From the NCBI GenBank assembly GCA_001910725.1, contig MJGA01000008.1:372001-436000 (forward strand): a stretch of 64,000 bases of DNA. The letters are read 5' to 3'. The stretch comes from Phanerodontia chrysosporium. Taxonomy: Eukaryota > Basidiomycota > Agaricomycetes > Polyporales > Phanerochaetaceae. A program made the translations under genes and the position numbers. Below are positions 25,466-38,000 of this stretch, piece after piece. Every line of letters begins with the position of its first letter. Position 1 is the first letter of the stretch. The notes beneath the pieces are model-generated. The model had not been told where the DNA came from and searched no databases. It was given only the letters and a program-made list of their open reading frames with translations.

Positions 25466-28400
25466 TCAGTGGCGAACACGCTTCCTCTTCACCTGAATCG
25501 CCTCTGTTTGCGTCTCTTGCGACGCACTCGGCCCCGCAGGCTCTTCCGCATCCTCAGGCTCCTCATCGTCTTCGGAGCGCGGTCGCTTGCGCCGCGCGAC
25601 TGGCGTCGCCTCCTGGTCTTCTTGCACATCCTCCTCAGCCTCGCCTCATGCGGCTCCGGCGTCGTCGGCGGCTCGGAGAGCGATGCGGACTTGGGCGTGC
25701 TCGGCGACGGCGACGGCATCTGCGGAGACGCCAGAGGCGACGGCGAGCGGCTCGACGCTTGCTGCTGCTGCAACGACGCCTTCGCCTTTCGCGCCGGACG
25801 AGCGCGCGGTTTCGCTTTGGGGGTCACCGGCTGGTCTCGCTCTGCGCCGTGTGCATCGTCGTCGCCATCCGACACGGGAACAGAGGCCTGCCGTCTGCGC
25901 GCGCGGGGTTTCGGTTTCGGTTTGGCACGAGAGGTGGGAGCGGGGACTTCTTCCGCGGCACCCATGAGCTCTTCGACCTCCTCAGCCTCGGCCTCCTCTT
26001 CGTCTGTCGTGACCATCTCAGACGTTTTGGTGCCTTTCTTTCCGGACTTGCCAGCTTTGCCACCTACGAGATATCAAGGACTTGCAGGTACGACGGCCAA
26101 GTTTCAGGCATACCTTTTTCCTTGGAAGCGGTGAGCTTCTTTTCATACGCGCGGTAGGGATCCCAGATTTTGGAGGTCGCTGGTATCTCAACCTTAGCCT
26201 GAGCGACGACCTGGTCAAGGTGCGCCTTTCTGTGAAAGCTGTCATTTGGTGCGATAGACGAGAGATGAGAAGAACGTACATTGCCAAAGAATCTCGGGCG
26301 TCGATCGCGGTGAGAAGTGGAGTCAAAAGCTTGAAGAAGACGATACACCTGTTCCGGGCTTTCTTGTTGCCAGAGTCATGTTGTGCGATGCGTTTCCATA
26401 TCCATGAGATCGACGCCGTATGCAGGTTGACGACATGCTGGCTTTCGATACGGCGCACGACCGTCAACTGCGCGCCACGGATCAAAAACGCACCAGCAAG
26501 CAGCTTGGCCAGAGCCACCGCATGCTCCTCCGTGCGAACGATTCCGTCCAGGTACAGTTGGAAGGCCTGGTTGCGTCGATAAGAAGGCGAAAAAGATCTT
26601 TCGAGAGAGAATATACCTCACGAATGGCGTGGCTGATGACGGTAACAGCCTCCGCACCGTTGTTCTTGTAGAGACCTTCCTCTCGAAGGATGTCGAGGAT
26701 CACCTTCGCGCAGAGGTCGAATGACGGGCCCAGCCTCCCATAGTGCGCGAGTAGAGTGGTCGAGTGCTGGAAGTGTATCGCGCCTGCTCTGATGGCCCGC
26801 AAGAAAGTTGTCATGACGCCCATGAAGACATATTCGCGCTCCAGCGACGATCGCGTCTCGGATGCTGCCGTGCAGGTTTGAGCATCGTGTTACAACTGCG
26901 GCCACGCGAACTTACGGGTGACGCCGTTGGAAGACCCCTTCTTGCCCTTCTTGCGCCTATTGGCCGTCGGCTCTTCCTCGCCGGATTTGTCTGCCTCGTC
27001 ATCGCTTCCGTCCGATGGGGGCGGCGACAGCTCTTCGATATCTTCGGCATAGCGTTCTATCTCGGCCTGGATGAATCCAGCACAACGATACTGAGTCTCC
27101 TCATCCAGGGTCAGCGGCATGACGGCGGTAGGTGGGACTGGACCATCGTCCATCGCCTGCACCGGAGCAAATAGGATGTGTAGGTTCATGAGGTTCTGGA
27201 ATGCCTGTAGTTCCTCGTGGGTCAGCGGGCTGTAACAAGCGTTTCATGTGTGATCTTACAGCTCGTTTAACGCCATCGGAGGTATTCGACTGCGTGCCGA
27301 TGGCAAACTCCAGCAATTTCTCAAGGAGCGTATCCCTACACTCCTTCAGCCGTTCCCTGAGACGTGCTTCTTCCGGTGACGGTTCATCGCTGCTTGTCAA
27401 GCCTCGCGCCTTCCAGATGATATACAGCGTCAGAAGGCTTAATGCTTGTTCGACCATCTGGTACCGTGTGAGCTGTGCACTGCAATTCGGAATCTAGTGC
27501 GTACCGATTCTTCTTCCTTGTAACCCAGCCTGCCGCGCTCAGCTAATGCGTTGACGATATCCCACGCACTGCTTTGCTTGCCGCCCTCATCCTCCTCCAT
27601 CCACGCTGTCATATCGCGCGCGCCCGCGAGTGTCGCCAAGCGCGAGCAGATAGCAGCCAGTGAAATCACTTCGTCCTCCGTGAAAGATGCTAGCTCCAGC
27701 TCGTCGCGACCTTTAATAGTGTCGCGTAGGGCGGTAGATAGCTCCTCCTCAAGCTCCAGAATCTTCGTAGAATTGGTGTTCGACAAACTCGTTGCATTCA
27801 TCATGAACCGTATAGTTGCAACCGCGTTGGTCAAGACGATCGGGGCGGAATGAGACATGAACTGCTTGATGACGTCGTCCCAGAGATTCGAATAAGCCTT
27901 GAGTGAAGATTCAATCAGTGCATATATCCAGGCAATTTGGAGAGTACCATACCGTCATCATACGCATCTCCAGATACATATCTAGGTTCAGCATTTGTGG
28001 CAGCAGCAGAACGTCAGACATGCGACCAGGGTCTGTCTGGTATTTTACGAACAGTCTTGGAAGCCCCTTGATAAGAGTGCGAGTGATGTCGGACGAGACC
28101 GTCTCTCCTTCACCCTTGGTAGAGTTCAGCAGAGAATGCGCATATAGTCTGTGCAAACACACCTTTTTGCCTCCGGCGGCCTCGGACAGCGTTTTCCTCA
28201 AGGAAGCCAGTAACACCTCCAGAAGAACGCCTTCCTCCACCTCCTCTAGTCGCCAAACCTCGTCGATCGCACTGTCACTGGCGACGTTCTTGCCCTTTTT
28301 CGACTTCCCGTTCACCGCACTTTCAGCAGAATGGTCTAGGAGCAGGATGTCGAGCAGTGTCTCCCAATCACTAACCGGCTCGACTTCATCCCAGAGCGCC

Positions 28401-30305
28401 TCGACCGCGAGAGCTGTCCTTGACTTTCGCTCGCGCCAACAAGTGCGGCTACTTCCTTGCGATGAGGGTGCTTCGAGGAGCCTTCGGATTGGTCTCCATC
28501 TTCTTCGTCCTCTTCATCTCGGACGCCCTTGCCTTTGTCAAGGGCTCTTCCCCATTGCACGAGCAGCATTGCGAAAGCCTTGACTCCGACACGCTTTTTC
28601 TCCGTTTCACTTGGTTTACGGCCGACAAGTCGCTCCTCGACAGTCTCGGACCATACGCCCTTTACGAAGCGCCCGACGGCTTTGCGCATCTTGTTTTCTT
28701 CATCGAAGACAAGGAGGCAGAGCTTCTCGCGTTGCTCATCCTCGAGCAGTCCGTGCTCGTCGATTGCCTGGAGGACTTGTACGACCGCAACACGTACACT
28801 CAATTCGGTGTCGCTCATCGCCATCTCGACGAGGCGCGGCTTGAACCTCTCTGTAAAGTGTTGGAGGGCGCTGACGCCAATATACTCGGTTTGGGCGTAT
28901 GCAGAAGCCAGTGCTCGGACCGCTTCGAGGCGCACATGTGTGTTTGCGTCGGAGAGTACCCATCCGACGTAGCGTAAATATTCACCGTCGATGAAATGTG
29001 CCGGGTGCTTGGAGAACCAGAGCCCCATGGCGTGCACACATTCTGCACGGATGTTCGGATCGAGGTCGCGATATCGATGCACAAACACGCTATAACGCGC
29101 GGTGAGTACATCGACTAGGCTATAATATAAGCACATACCCATAGACAAATTCCTTGATGAACTCGGCGAGTTTCTCACGTCGCGTGCGGATCTCACGAGC
29201 CTTACTCTCCAGTTCCTTCTCGCGTGCGGTGGCCGGTTCACCCTTTCCCTTCTTCCGCTTGCGCTCGCCCTCCTTCTGCCTGCTGACCACCTCAGCCTCC
29301 TTCTCCACCGCGGCGGCGACCTGTGACAATGCAGTTGCCACATCGAGCGCAATCACGGTCGCTGTATGCCGGAAGCTGCGCATGTGACTGCTGCTCATGG
29401 GATTGACCCATGTCGTAAGAGTCGGAATGAGGTCAGTGCTGTACAGCTGACCGAGGGCAGCAGCGGAGGTGATGAGGCGGGTGATAAGTTCGGAAAGACT
29501 TGCGCGGAAAGGCTTGAACGCAGGTAACTTGGAGGTGAGGGGGTATACATGCTCATCTTCCTGCTTGAGCTCTTCTGTCAGGTCGTCAAGGGCACTGACA
29601 ACACCGTCGTAGTCGAGAACTTGTTCTGGTGTGTACGTGTGATTACAGCCGCAAGCGCGTAGGATACAGTTGATTAGTTCGGCTTGGGCCGCGTCGGGTG
29701 TATGCGACATGGACTCGAGGAAGTCTTCGGCTGCGGACTGCAACGCCGCGCCAGGGTTCATAACAGCATCTAAACCACATTAGCGGGGATCAGACATGGT
29801 GCGCGGCTACTCACTGAAGAGGGGATTGTCATTGGCAATGTTCGTCTCTTTCGCCACCTGCTCAGGATCGAACTCTGCGGCGCCCTTGCGGGGGCGCCCC
29901 TCCTCGGCTTCACAATACCTCCCACCACCGTCTTCTGCGCACGGGGCTTGCCTGTTCCTGGAGGCGGCCGCGTTTCTTGGGTGCGGCTTCGCGTCTGTAT
30001 CTGCGGCGGGGCTTTCTTAGCGGTCTTCTTCTTCGGTTGGCTCGACTTGGGGGCAGTGTAGTCCTCTTCGCCGTCTGCCTCGCCATCTTCTGACTCTGGA
30101 GAACCCTCATCTTCGCGTTCGCTCTCCGAATCGACCACGGAATGCTTCCGCTTGTGGCTGAGCTGACTGCTGTCGACTATGGGAACGAGCGTCACGCGAT
30201 GGAAGCATGTTGCGGGGTACGACACGCACTAGAGACAAACTGTGTGGCCTGTTTTCGTTCGCGCTGCGAGCGGCGCGGCGCGGTGGACGTTTCGGCGTCG
30301 GACAT
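25466..30305 (-). CDS. SCC3: Cohesin subunit Scc3/Irr1 (STAG/SA family), two apparent one-base breaks
   Basis: Nuclear cohesin subunit that binds Scc1 and DNA and holds sister chromatids together. Reading right to left: ATG at 30305-30303 (MSDAETSTAPRRSQRERK), acidic/basic tail, the STAG domain (from MNPGAALQSAAEDFLESMSH through WVNPMSSSHMRSFRHTATVI), the SCD (FVHRYRDLDPNIRAECVHAM, LWFSKHPAHFIDGEYLRYVG), HEAT repeats, then an acidic C-terminus. There are many short introns. Two frame breaks are seen, each fixed by adding one base. Near 28415-28423 the frame jumps from VAALVGASESQ to TALAVEALWDEVEP. Near 25641-25650 an Arg-rich tail in the literal frame becomes the acidic EAEEDVQEDQEATP... tail ending VKRKRVRH, with stop at 25466-25468. 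Reading the literal frame instead would end at 25489. Confidence 0.92.
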
Positions 30306-31137
30306 GGTCGACGTTGTGGACGAGAACGTGCCGAACGCGCATTCGCGCAGGGTGTGACGGGCCGCTGCACGCGTTTGTCACGACTAACGAGAGTGACCTC
30401 CCGTGACCTGTCGTGACATTTGCGTCACGTCCCCCGCCCAACGCTCTTCGCCCGCAACGTCGACGACGCCCGAAACACGGAACAAATCGTGATTTTCTGA
30501 CGCAGCTAGCGGCCTTCTGTTGCGGTACTCAGGTCGTGGCAGACTTCTCTGCGTGGTTGGTAGCCTCAGGTAGCTCGTGGTATAAACGTTTACCAACGAC
30601 GACGAATCGCGGCTTATCGTGCTCGGCATGCGCGACTTGTTTCGACGACGGCGACCGCGATGATCTCACAGAACTGTTTCGCTGGTTGTGTCCCTCGGAT
30701 CTACGCACGCCTCTCCCAGTCTGCACTATACCTGGCGATCTGCTTGCTAGCTGGCTCCTCTACCCCGGGTTTTCCCCTCGACGTTCCCACCGGAGTCTCT
30801 GCGATGGCACAAGTCAGGGTACCTCACTTTGGCCAGTCATCATCCATTGGCGGGTCGTAGCATGCCATTTTATCCGATCCGTGGGGACCTCGTGAAGAGG
30901 CGCGTCGGCCATTCCTTTGGGCGATCGTGCGATTAGCGGTTTGCACGCCTCCTTCTGCTGTGCAAAGCTAAGCGAGGAAGCGCGAGCGGAGCTGTCATCA
31001 CCTGAAGCTTTCGGGCATGAACTTTGTGGCGGCCACAGTCCAGCAAATGATCTCTGGCCAACCGAGTCTACCCTTTTTAAACCCTACCTCCTTGATGTTC
31101 CTTGTCTCTATTTCCCCTCCTTCCGTTCCACCCAAAA
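30306..31137. promoter_or_regulatory. Divergent promoter region between SCC3 and the DFS kinase gene
   Basis: About 830 bases separate two start codons pointing apart, so both promoters must lie here. TTTTTAAACC near 31074-31083 sits about 60 bases before the kinase ATG and could be its TATA element. The short open frames within have no support. Confidence 0.45.
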
Positions 31138-33082
31138 ATGTCTCCACTGTCAACAGCCTATTCCACCTCACTACCCACAAGCAAATCGACCTCATCGCAC
31201 GCGATGCCCTCCAGCGGCCTGCCTCCAGATGTCTTCAGCACGTCTCCACCAAGCGCTGGCACCGCGTCCACCGAAACCACCCCGACGCGAAAAGGTCGCA
31301 AATGCGTCTTCAACAAGCCTGATGGCCTACGCGCACCACTCAAGATATCGATCCCGCCCCCGCAGGTGCATCCCATCCGCGCGGGGTCGTCTCACCCACA
31401 CTCAGCGCACCTCAGCGCGTCAGAGTCTGGACCTGAGGACTTCGACGTCTTCTCTGGTTCCGACACGTCGTCTGAGGACCCGTCCGAGCCCACCACACCG
31501 CGACTTGCCGTCAGGCTACTATCGCCCCGAAAATCTGGCGTGTTCGCGCCCACGCCGATATCCCCCAGTGTCCAGATCTCGGACGATCTGGGACTCGGGT
31601 CCCTCTCGCTCTCCGGTGGATCGCCCGCGTACGGCTTGAAGTCCGTCCCATGCTCCCCCAGGAAGTCCATGACCGTGAGGACGGCCGCGTTCGCAAACCT
31701 GATTCCGAGATCGTCGAGCCAGGTTGGGCCATTCCAGTACCTGCGGATGCTCAACAAGGGCAGTTTCGGCACGGCATACATTGCTCGCGAAGTATCCACG
31801 GGCCACGTTCTCTGCACAAAAGTCTCCGCGAAACGGCCCATCAAGGGTCGCGAGGAACACCTCCGGGGGATGACAGCGGAACTTCTAGCTTACAAGCGGA
31901 TCGCGTCAGCGGAACCCCATGCGAAGAAGTGGATTATGGATATACACGGCGTTCTCCAGACTGCGAAGGAGGTCGTCTTTGCGATGGTGCGTCTCAGCTT
32001 AGTCACTTAGCCGCGCGTACCTGACGGTGGCCCTCAGGACGTAATGGAGACAGACTTGTTCTCTTTCATCGATGCATCCCACCCTCCCAAATTCGTTACA
32101 TGGTGGATCGCTCAGATCGTGCGCACTACTTCCTCAGTGACGAAAGCACTGGACTGACCTAGAACATAGGCACTCGGCATTGACGCTCTGCACGGAATGG
32201 GTATCATTCATCGGGACATCAAGCCTGAGAACGTCTTCGTCGTGCCGGGGACTCTCTCCCTCCGTATCCGTCTCGGTGACTTTTCGAATGCATGGCTTGC
32301 CCCAGGCGACTCGCCGGAGGAATGGTCCAACTCGTACGACGTCGAGCCCGGCACAGCGCTCGACCCCAACCGGTTGTACGCTATCGCACACGTCGGCACG
32401 GAGGCTTACATGGCCCCCGAGATCAGGGCGAAGAACCAGTGGTATGGGCCCATGGTCGACTGGTGGGCGCTGGGTTGCACGATGTATGACTTGCACGTCG
32501 GCGACCAGGTGCGTGTTCCATCTTCTCAATTCAGGCGGCACGCTGACGGATTTCCACCACAGTTCCTCTTTCCCGATGACCGTGCGGTCGAGAAGCTGCG
32601 GAGGTGGCAAGCTAGCGGACGGGATGTGGCGACATGGATCAAGTCCCGCGTGTCTTACCTTGCAGATGATGCCGCAGACGTTATTGGCGGGGTGCGTATG
32701 AAGCTTCCAACACCAGATTTCAACTGATAAGGTGCCCTCAGCTGCTCAACTACGAGCCCGAGAAGCGCTACAGACTCGAATCCCTTTTGGGCCACCCGTA
32801 CTTCCGCGACCCGAAAGGGAAGAAAAGCGTGTTTGACGAAGTCAAGTCATTCCCCCTTGTTCCCGAGACAAAAGGTACAGTCGCCCCTCAAATCTGCGGG
32901 ATCTATCAGCTGACTCACTGGCGGCAGGCATCAATCTCGCGCCACGGCATCCCGACGCCACTGTTGAGCACATGCCGGTTTGCCATGCCGTCGCAAAGCC
33001 CACGAACCCGGACGAGCCGGAGTTCGACGACTTCGCTTGGATAAACCCGAGCGGCCTCTGGCGCGATAGCGACGACTTCTAA
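31138..33082 (+). CDS. Ser/Thr protein kinase with DFS instead of DFG
   Basis: The start at 31138 has a good context (AAAAATGTCT). An N-terminal Ser/Pro-rich region of about 190 residues precedes the kinase domain: glycine loop LNKGSFGTAYIAREV, a candidate ATP-binding Lys in VLCTKVSAK, catalytic loop IIHRDIKPENVFV, then LGDFSNAW where DFG is expected (32278-32286), VGTEAYMAPEI as the P+1/APE segment, and DWWALGCTMYDL as the F-helix. The domain ends LLGHPYFRD, and a C-terminal acidic tail reads PDEPEFDDFAWINPSGLW. The FDDFAW tail resembles the hydrophobic motif of AGC kinases. Introns follow at 31986, 32119, 32507, 32692 and 32874 (approximate). With HRD and Lys intact, an active but atypical enzyme is likely; the substrate is unknown. 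Confidence 0.83.
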
Positions 33083-35003
33083 CGACCCCATTTTTTGCAC
33101 TTCTCCACATCACTAGCCTGTACAAGCGGTGCTCACTCCGTGAAGCCGGTATACCCGCTCATGCATATACCACCCCTCGCAATGTACCCGTACCGTCGTC
33201 GCATGCTTCACCTGTATTTTATACCGCATGTATATTTATGTGTAATAAGTGGCTCCGCTCAATCTATCCCCTGTTGTAACCTGCTCTGTGTCTTAGCCTG
33301 AAAATTTGAGATCTGAGAGCTTTTGGTGGATGCCGCGGCCGGGATGCGGATGGGAGCTCCGCGCCGTGCTGCGGATGGCGCGCCACGTGGGCGCCACAAA
33401 GTGCTTGGACCTAAAAGGGAAGAGGTGCTGTGGTTTTGCTCTCGGGTCTCCTCAAGTAGGAATGGCGCCCCACTCCACCTTGCACATGACCGATTGCTAG
33501 ACGATTGCACCCTGACTCGTGTCCTGGAGAGACGAACCCACAATCTTCGCAGGCTTGCTCTGGTTATCGGCATCCCGACGCAGCGCGCTCGAATTGCAGT
33601 AGTAAATGCAACTCGGAAGCAGTAGACAATATAGAGTAAAGGCGGCCAGAGGAAGACTTGGCGAGGAGTATCTGTGGTCAAGCTTTACTGTGCATCTGTT
33701 GCTCTGCCAACACGGACGCTGGCCGAGCTGATCTCGGCTGATAATGGTGTGGCGATGAGGTGGCCCGGACTTGAGCATTTTTTCTAAGCCACTTGCACTT
33801 TTTGAGAAATTCAGTCTAAATCGTCGGTAAATACTAACGCATCTGTCCCGGTCCCCAGAATGCGTGCCCTGAACCCAAGCTCTACGTGTCGTAAAGGGTG
33901 CACGCTTTGCGTCCGCACGAGATCCGTGTTAGCAATCCTGCCGGCACTGCATTCCTCGCTTGCCAGTCCTTTGCGTACGCCTGAACGTCACGGTGGCCCT
34001 CTTGTGGCTCGGCGGGAAAGCGACGGGCCGAGGGGGAATGCGCGGTTCCTGCGTGCGAAGTCGCCGATATCTGTGTCGAACGGGACCCGGATCTGTGCTG
34101 TGCTGGTCAAGCATGTCCCGCCCGCTCTACCGACTGCATCTTTGATGCGTATCTCCCGCCAGGTCGGCACGCGAGAACCCGCACAATCCTCCGCAGCACG
34201 ACCTCGCGCATGCAGGAGGGCAGACGGAGACTTTTGTCGCCAGGATCGCGTCTGATCGAGGAAGGTGCCGGTATCAGGAGGATCTGCAGCGACGTGCGCA
34301 CGCGGAACCAAGGGCATGGCGGTGGGGGGATGGCTTCGCGAAGGGCTTGGGAGTGTGCCTGATACGCGTTGCCTGTGCGCGGGAATTCTAAGCCTAGTGA
34401 TGTGGCGCTGTGTCTCAGATAATCGCATGTACAGCGCCGCGCATGTGCGCAATATCTGCCGTCAGTACTGCGTACTTGTTTCGTGAAGTTTAGCTGCGAC
34501 TGTGCATGCTGAGGAGAGTCAGCGAAGTTGACCGCCGAGGGGCGGACGCGAGCGGCGCGGGCGAGCCGACGAGTTCCCGAAAAGGAAGTTCGATCATGAT
34601 GGCACGACGGAGGCATTCTGCGCGAATATCTTTGGATTTTGGCGGCGACAACGACGAGACCAGCGCGCGTCGGCGGAGGTTGTTGTCCACCTCGTTCATC
34701 GACACATCTTACTTCTGGCGGTGCTGCAGCGGCCTGCGCTATGATGGTTGGCAGGCCTCTCCAGTTTGCGTCAGATATGCGAAATGATGGACCGTCTTCG
34801 CCGAAACACTCGTGCTGCACTCGAATTTCGCGTGGAACACCAGCATCGTTCCTTGGCTCCTTTCCCCGTCCGTTGTCTCGCTGGACGCACCTCGTCTCCT
34901 TACACCACCTTCCGACGGCCTAGTTTCGGGCGCTGCGCCGGTCACTCGACTCCTCTCTGCACACTGCCATCTCCCGTGTCTTACTGGCGTTCCCGACGTG
35001 TTC
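33083..35003. other. 1.9-kb intergenic region, no gene seen
   Basis: Open frames occur on both strands but none shows a domain, splice chain or codon pattern I trust. The minus-strand frame at 34739-35485 is antisense to the next gene's first exon. Just upstream of 35004 a CT-rich stretch suggests the promoter of that gene. Confidence 0.45.
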
Positions 35004-38000
35004 ATGTCATCGGTCCTTAACTCAGTTTTCAAAGGCCGCAAGGGGAAGAAGCATTTGTTCCATCGTACCCACCGTGCACAGTCCCCGCCGTCTCCTGGGT
35101 CCTTCGTCTCGCCCGAGACGAGCGACAAGCCCTTCAACCCATACGCGCTCTTTGAAGCGTCCCAGACTTCGCTAAACCAGCATGCACCACGCCCATCCGA
35201 CACCCCGCCCGCCGAGCCGAGCAAGCGCGTCAGCTCGCCCAGGGTCAACGTCGAGATCGGCGGTGACGGGTTCTCACTGTCTGACTGGCTCACGTCAGAG
35301 CTGATCCCGCAAAGGTGGACGCGCCCGTGGCCCTGCCGGAGCGAAACGTGTCGTTGGGGGTCAAGACCGGCGCGGGGAGCAGCAATGCGACTGTGGGGAA
35401 CTTGTCTGTGGGAAAGAGCGTGGACGGAGGCAGCTTGCATCACCGGGGCGCGAGCGGGAGTGCGCAGTCGCATACCGGATCGCAATCAAAAGCCGGGCCC
35501 AGGGCCCTGCCCATCCCGCCTCGCGTAGCCGAAACGCATCCTGTAGAGGCGTATACTCACGAGCGAAGCTTCTCAGAAGACGAGGTCATTGTTATTGGGG
35601 CACCAAGAGGCAGAAATGTGAGTGCGCTTCTGGTCCAGCTTGTGTCGTATTCTCAATTTGTGCACCTAAGCCTACCGTATCCCCACTGAGCTCAGCTCGC
35701 AACTTCTCTTCGTCTGACGAGAGCGAAAGTGAGAGAGCTCATGGCGCTGTACGTAACAGCTCTCTCCGTTTCCTTCTCCTGAGTAACAGGGCAGCAGACG
35801 TCACCGCAGCGACCCACTCCCGCCCCCCTCAAGATTCCTGAAGCTAGCGTCCAGCGACAGCGAGCAGCATCCTTGGAGTCAGGTCACCCAGACAAGCAAT
35901 CAAACGCAAGCGTGTCCCCCTTGCCACGGCATCCTTCCCTGACACGGTCACGATCACGACTTCGCTCGCGACCAGGCTCATTGTATTCACGATATTCGGA
36001 TACGGACATCGACTACGACGACAATCTCAACTCAGCGGTTTCGGGGACGACCCTGGCGCGAGCGCTCGTATCTCCGTATGTTCTCTCCCCATCTTCGAGT
36101 TTCACATCGCCGTCCCCTGGAGGCCAATCATACGGTCGCACGCGGGGGCACCTAGCCCGCCAGGACTCAGCCACGCTCCCGCGGGGCGAGCTTCCGTTCA
36201 CGTTCAACAGGAAGAGCCTGCGCTCGAGCAAGGGCAGCCTCGCGCCGAGCTCTCGCGTCAACAGCAACTACTGGCGCGACAGGCGCATCAGCGGCGATCA
36301 GATCGTCGTCGTGGGTCCCGAGGAGCGCGATGGCTGGGGCGCAGACGGCGACGTACCGCCAGTCCCTCCCGTGCCCGCAGGGCTTAGCCAGAGGCGTCGC
36401 CGTACAGCTGCACGCGCAGCCGCAAGCCATCGCCGAACCCGAGCGAGGAACAGGCGGGGAGCTCGTCCGGCCTTACGGCCGAATGGCGACACAGCAACGG
36501 GGCGCGACGGAGCTTTACCGATGTCCTCCTCGACAGCGCTCCAGACAAGAAACGGCGCCGGATCTCGAGGATATCAGAGGCGAGTGGATCGCAGGCGAGC
36601 ACACTGCCCGCGGCGCCGAGCATATACCCGCTCTTAATCCGGGAAGCAATGATTCACTCGCCGACGATGGTGATGATGAGTACGAACATGATGCTGGAGA
36701 GGCCCAACCCTCGGCAAAGCTATCGGTCAGGACGCCAGACCCGATGCACAACGTCCTGGCGACGTCCCGGTCGCTGCTGAGTCTGCGACCTCTTCTCAAG
36801 ATACCCCTGGTTATGATACCCCTGCCCTTTTCCAAACAGACAGCGCGACATCAGCAGAAAGTATGTCGCGTTTTCAAGGATTCTTCAGGTAGTCTTACAT
36901 TTCACAACAGGTTCTGTGCATACACCTGCATCCGCTGCGTTAGCAGCTAACCCTGTGCGCACTCGCATGTCCCGTTCTTATTCTGAATCGTCTCCACGCC
37001 GATCTATGGGTCCGCGTCCTGTGGCTTTATTACCCATTGGCGAGCGCCCTCGGTCGCAGTACGTACAGCCATCGCCGGGCACCCATCCACGCACCGCCAG
37101 TGAATCCATGTCTCGACCGTTCTCCATGACATCACCTCTGCAACCCCCAGTCATGCCTGCTGCTGCCGGCGACTCGCCCGACTCGCCCGACCTTCTCGAT
37201 ATCATGTTCGCCGGTTCGCGAGTCGTCCAGCGAGGGAACGGCAGCTCTGCCACTACCCGGGTTATCAGCCCACCTGCCCCGATTTCCGTCCCACCTCCCA
37301 CTAGTCCCGAATATGGCTTCCTTCAGGAAGACCCCACCTCGCCGTCGACGGCTTCGTCTGTCCGACAGACCTTCCCCGAGACGCCATACGCGTTCACCCC
37401 GCTCGTCTCTGCCGGGTTCACGAGCCCTCAGTTGCCTCGAGATGCGCGACCGCCGTCACGGTGGATGACAACGACGAAGCGCGGGAAGTCGTCGAAGGCG
37501 GGCCTTGGGCAGCGCGCGCTGATGCGTCACGCGACAATGATGAGTCCACCGACAACGGCTGAGCTTTCGGACGCGACGCCCATGACACTGCCGCTGTCGA
37601 GCGCAGACGCCCCACGCCAGCCCCAAGGCGAAGCCGCTTCGGCTCCTCGAGCGGAAGACCCAGGTATCCTGGCGATGATCGAGGAGACCGCCTCCCCGGT
37701 CTCGCCGCCGACTGGGCAGGATGGGAGCCAGCCGTCGTCTTATGCCGCTACGCCGGAGCATTCGCCACCGCCGGCACCCAGATTGTCTGTCGAGGCCACC
37801 GCTGAGCGGACGGCGAGTCTTGTCCCGGCAAAGCGGTCGCTCACGCCGCTTCCGTCGCCGCCTCTGACGTCGGTCGCTTCACCTTCGCATCCGCCTTCGC
37901 CGGTCCGGCTGCGGAAGTATTGGCGGCAGAGCAGTCTCACAGGACAGCTGAGCAGAGTACAGATGCTTCCAGGAAGAACGAAGAGCAGGCCGAACAGCCA

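Noticed and set aside
25489..25645. Arg-rich C-terminus of SCC3 as literally encoded
   Set aside because: Shifting by one base gives an acidic, Glu/Asp-rich tail in keeping with the rest of the protein and a natural end. The Arg-rich version is the typical out-of-frame image of Glu codons.
34739..35485. Minus-strand open frame of about 250 codons
   Set aside because: It is antisense to the first exon of the 35004-39659 gene, with no domain; it is open because of codon bias on the other strand.
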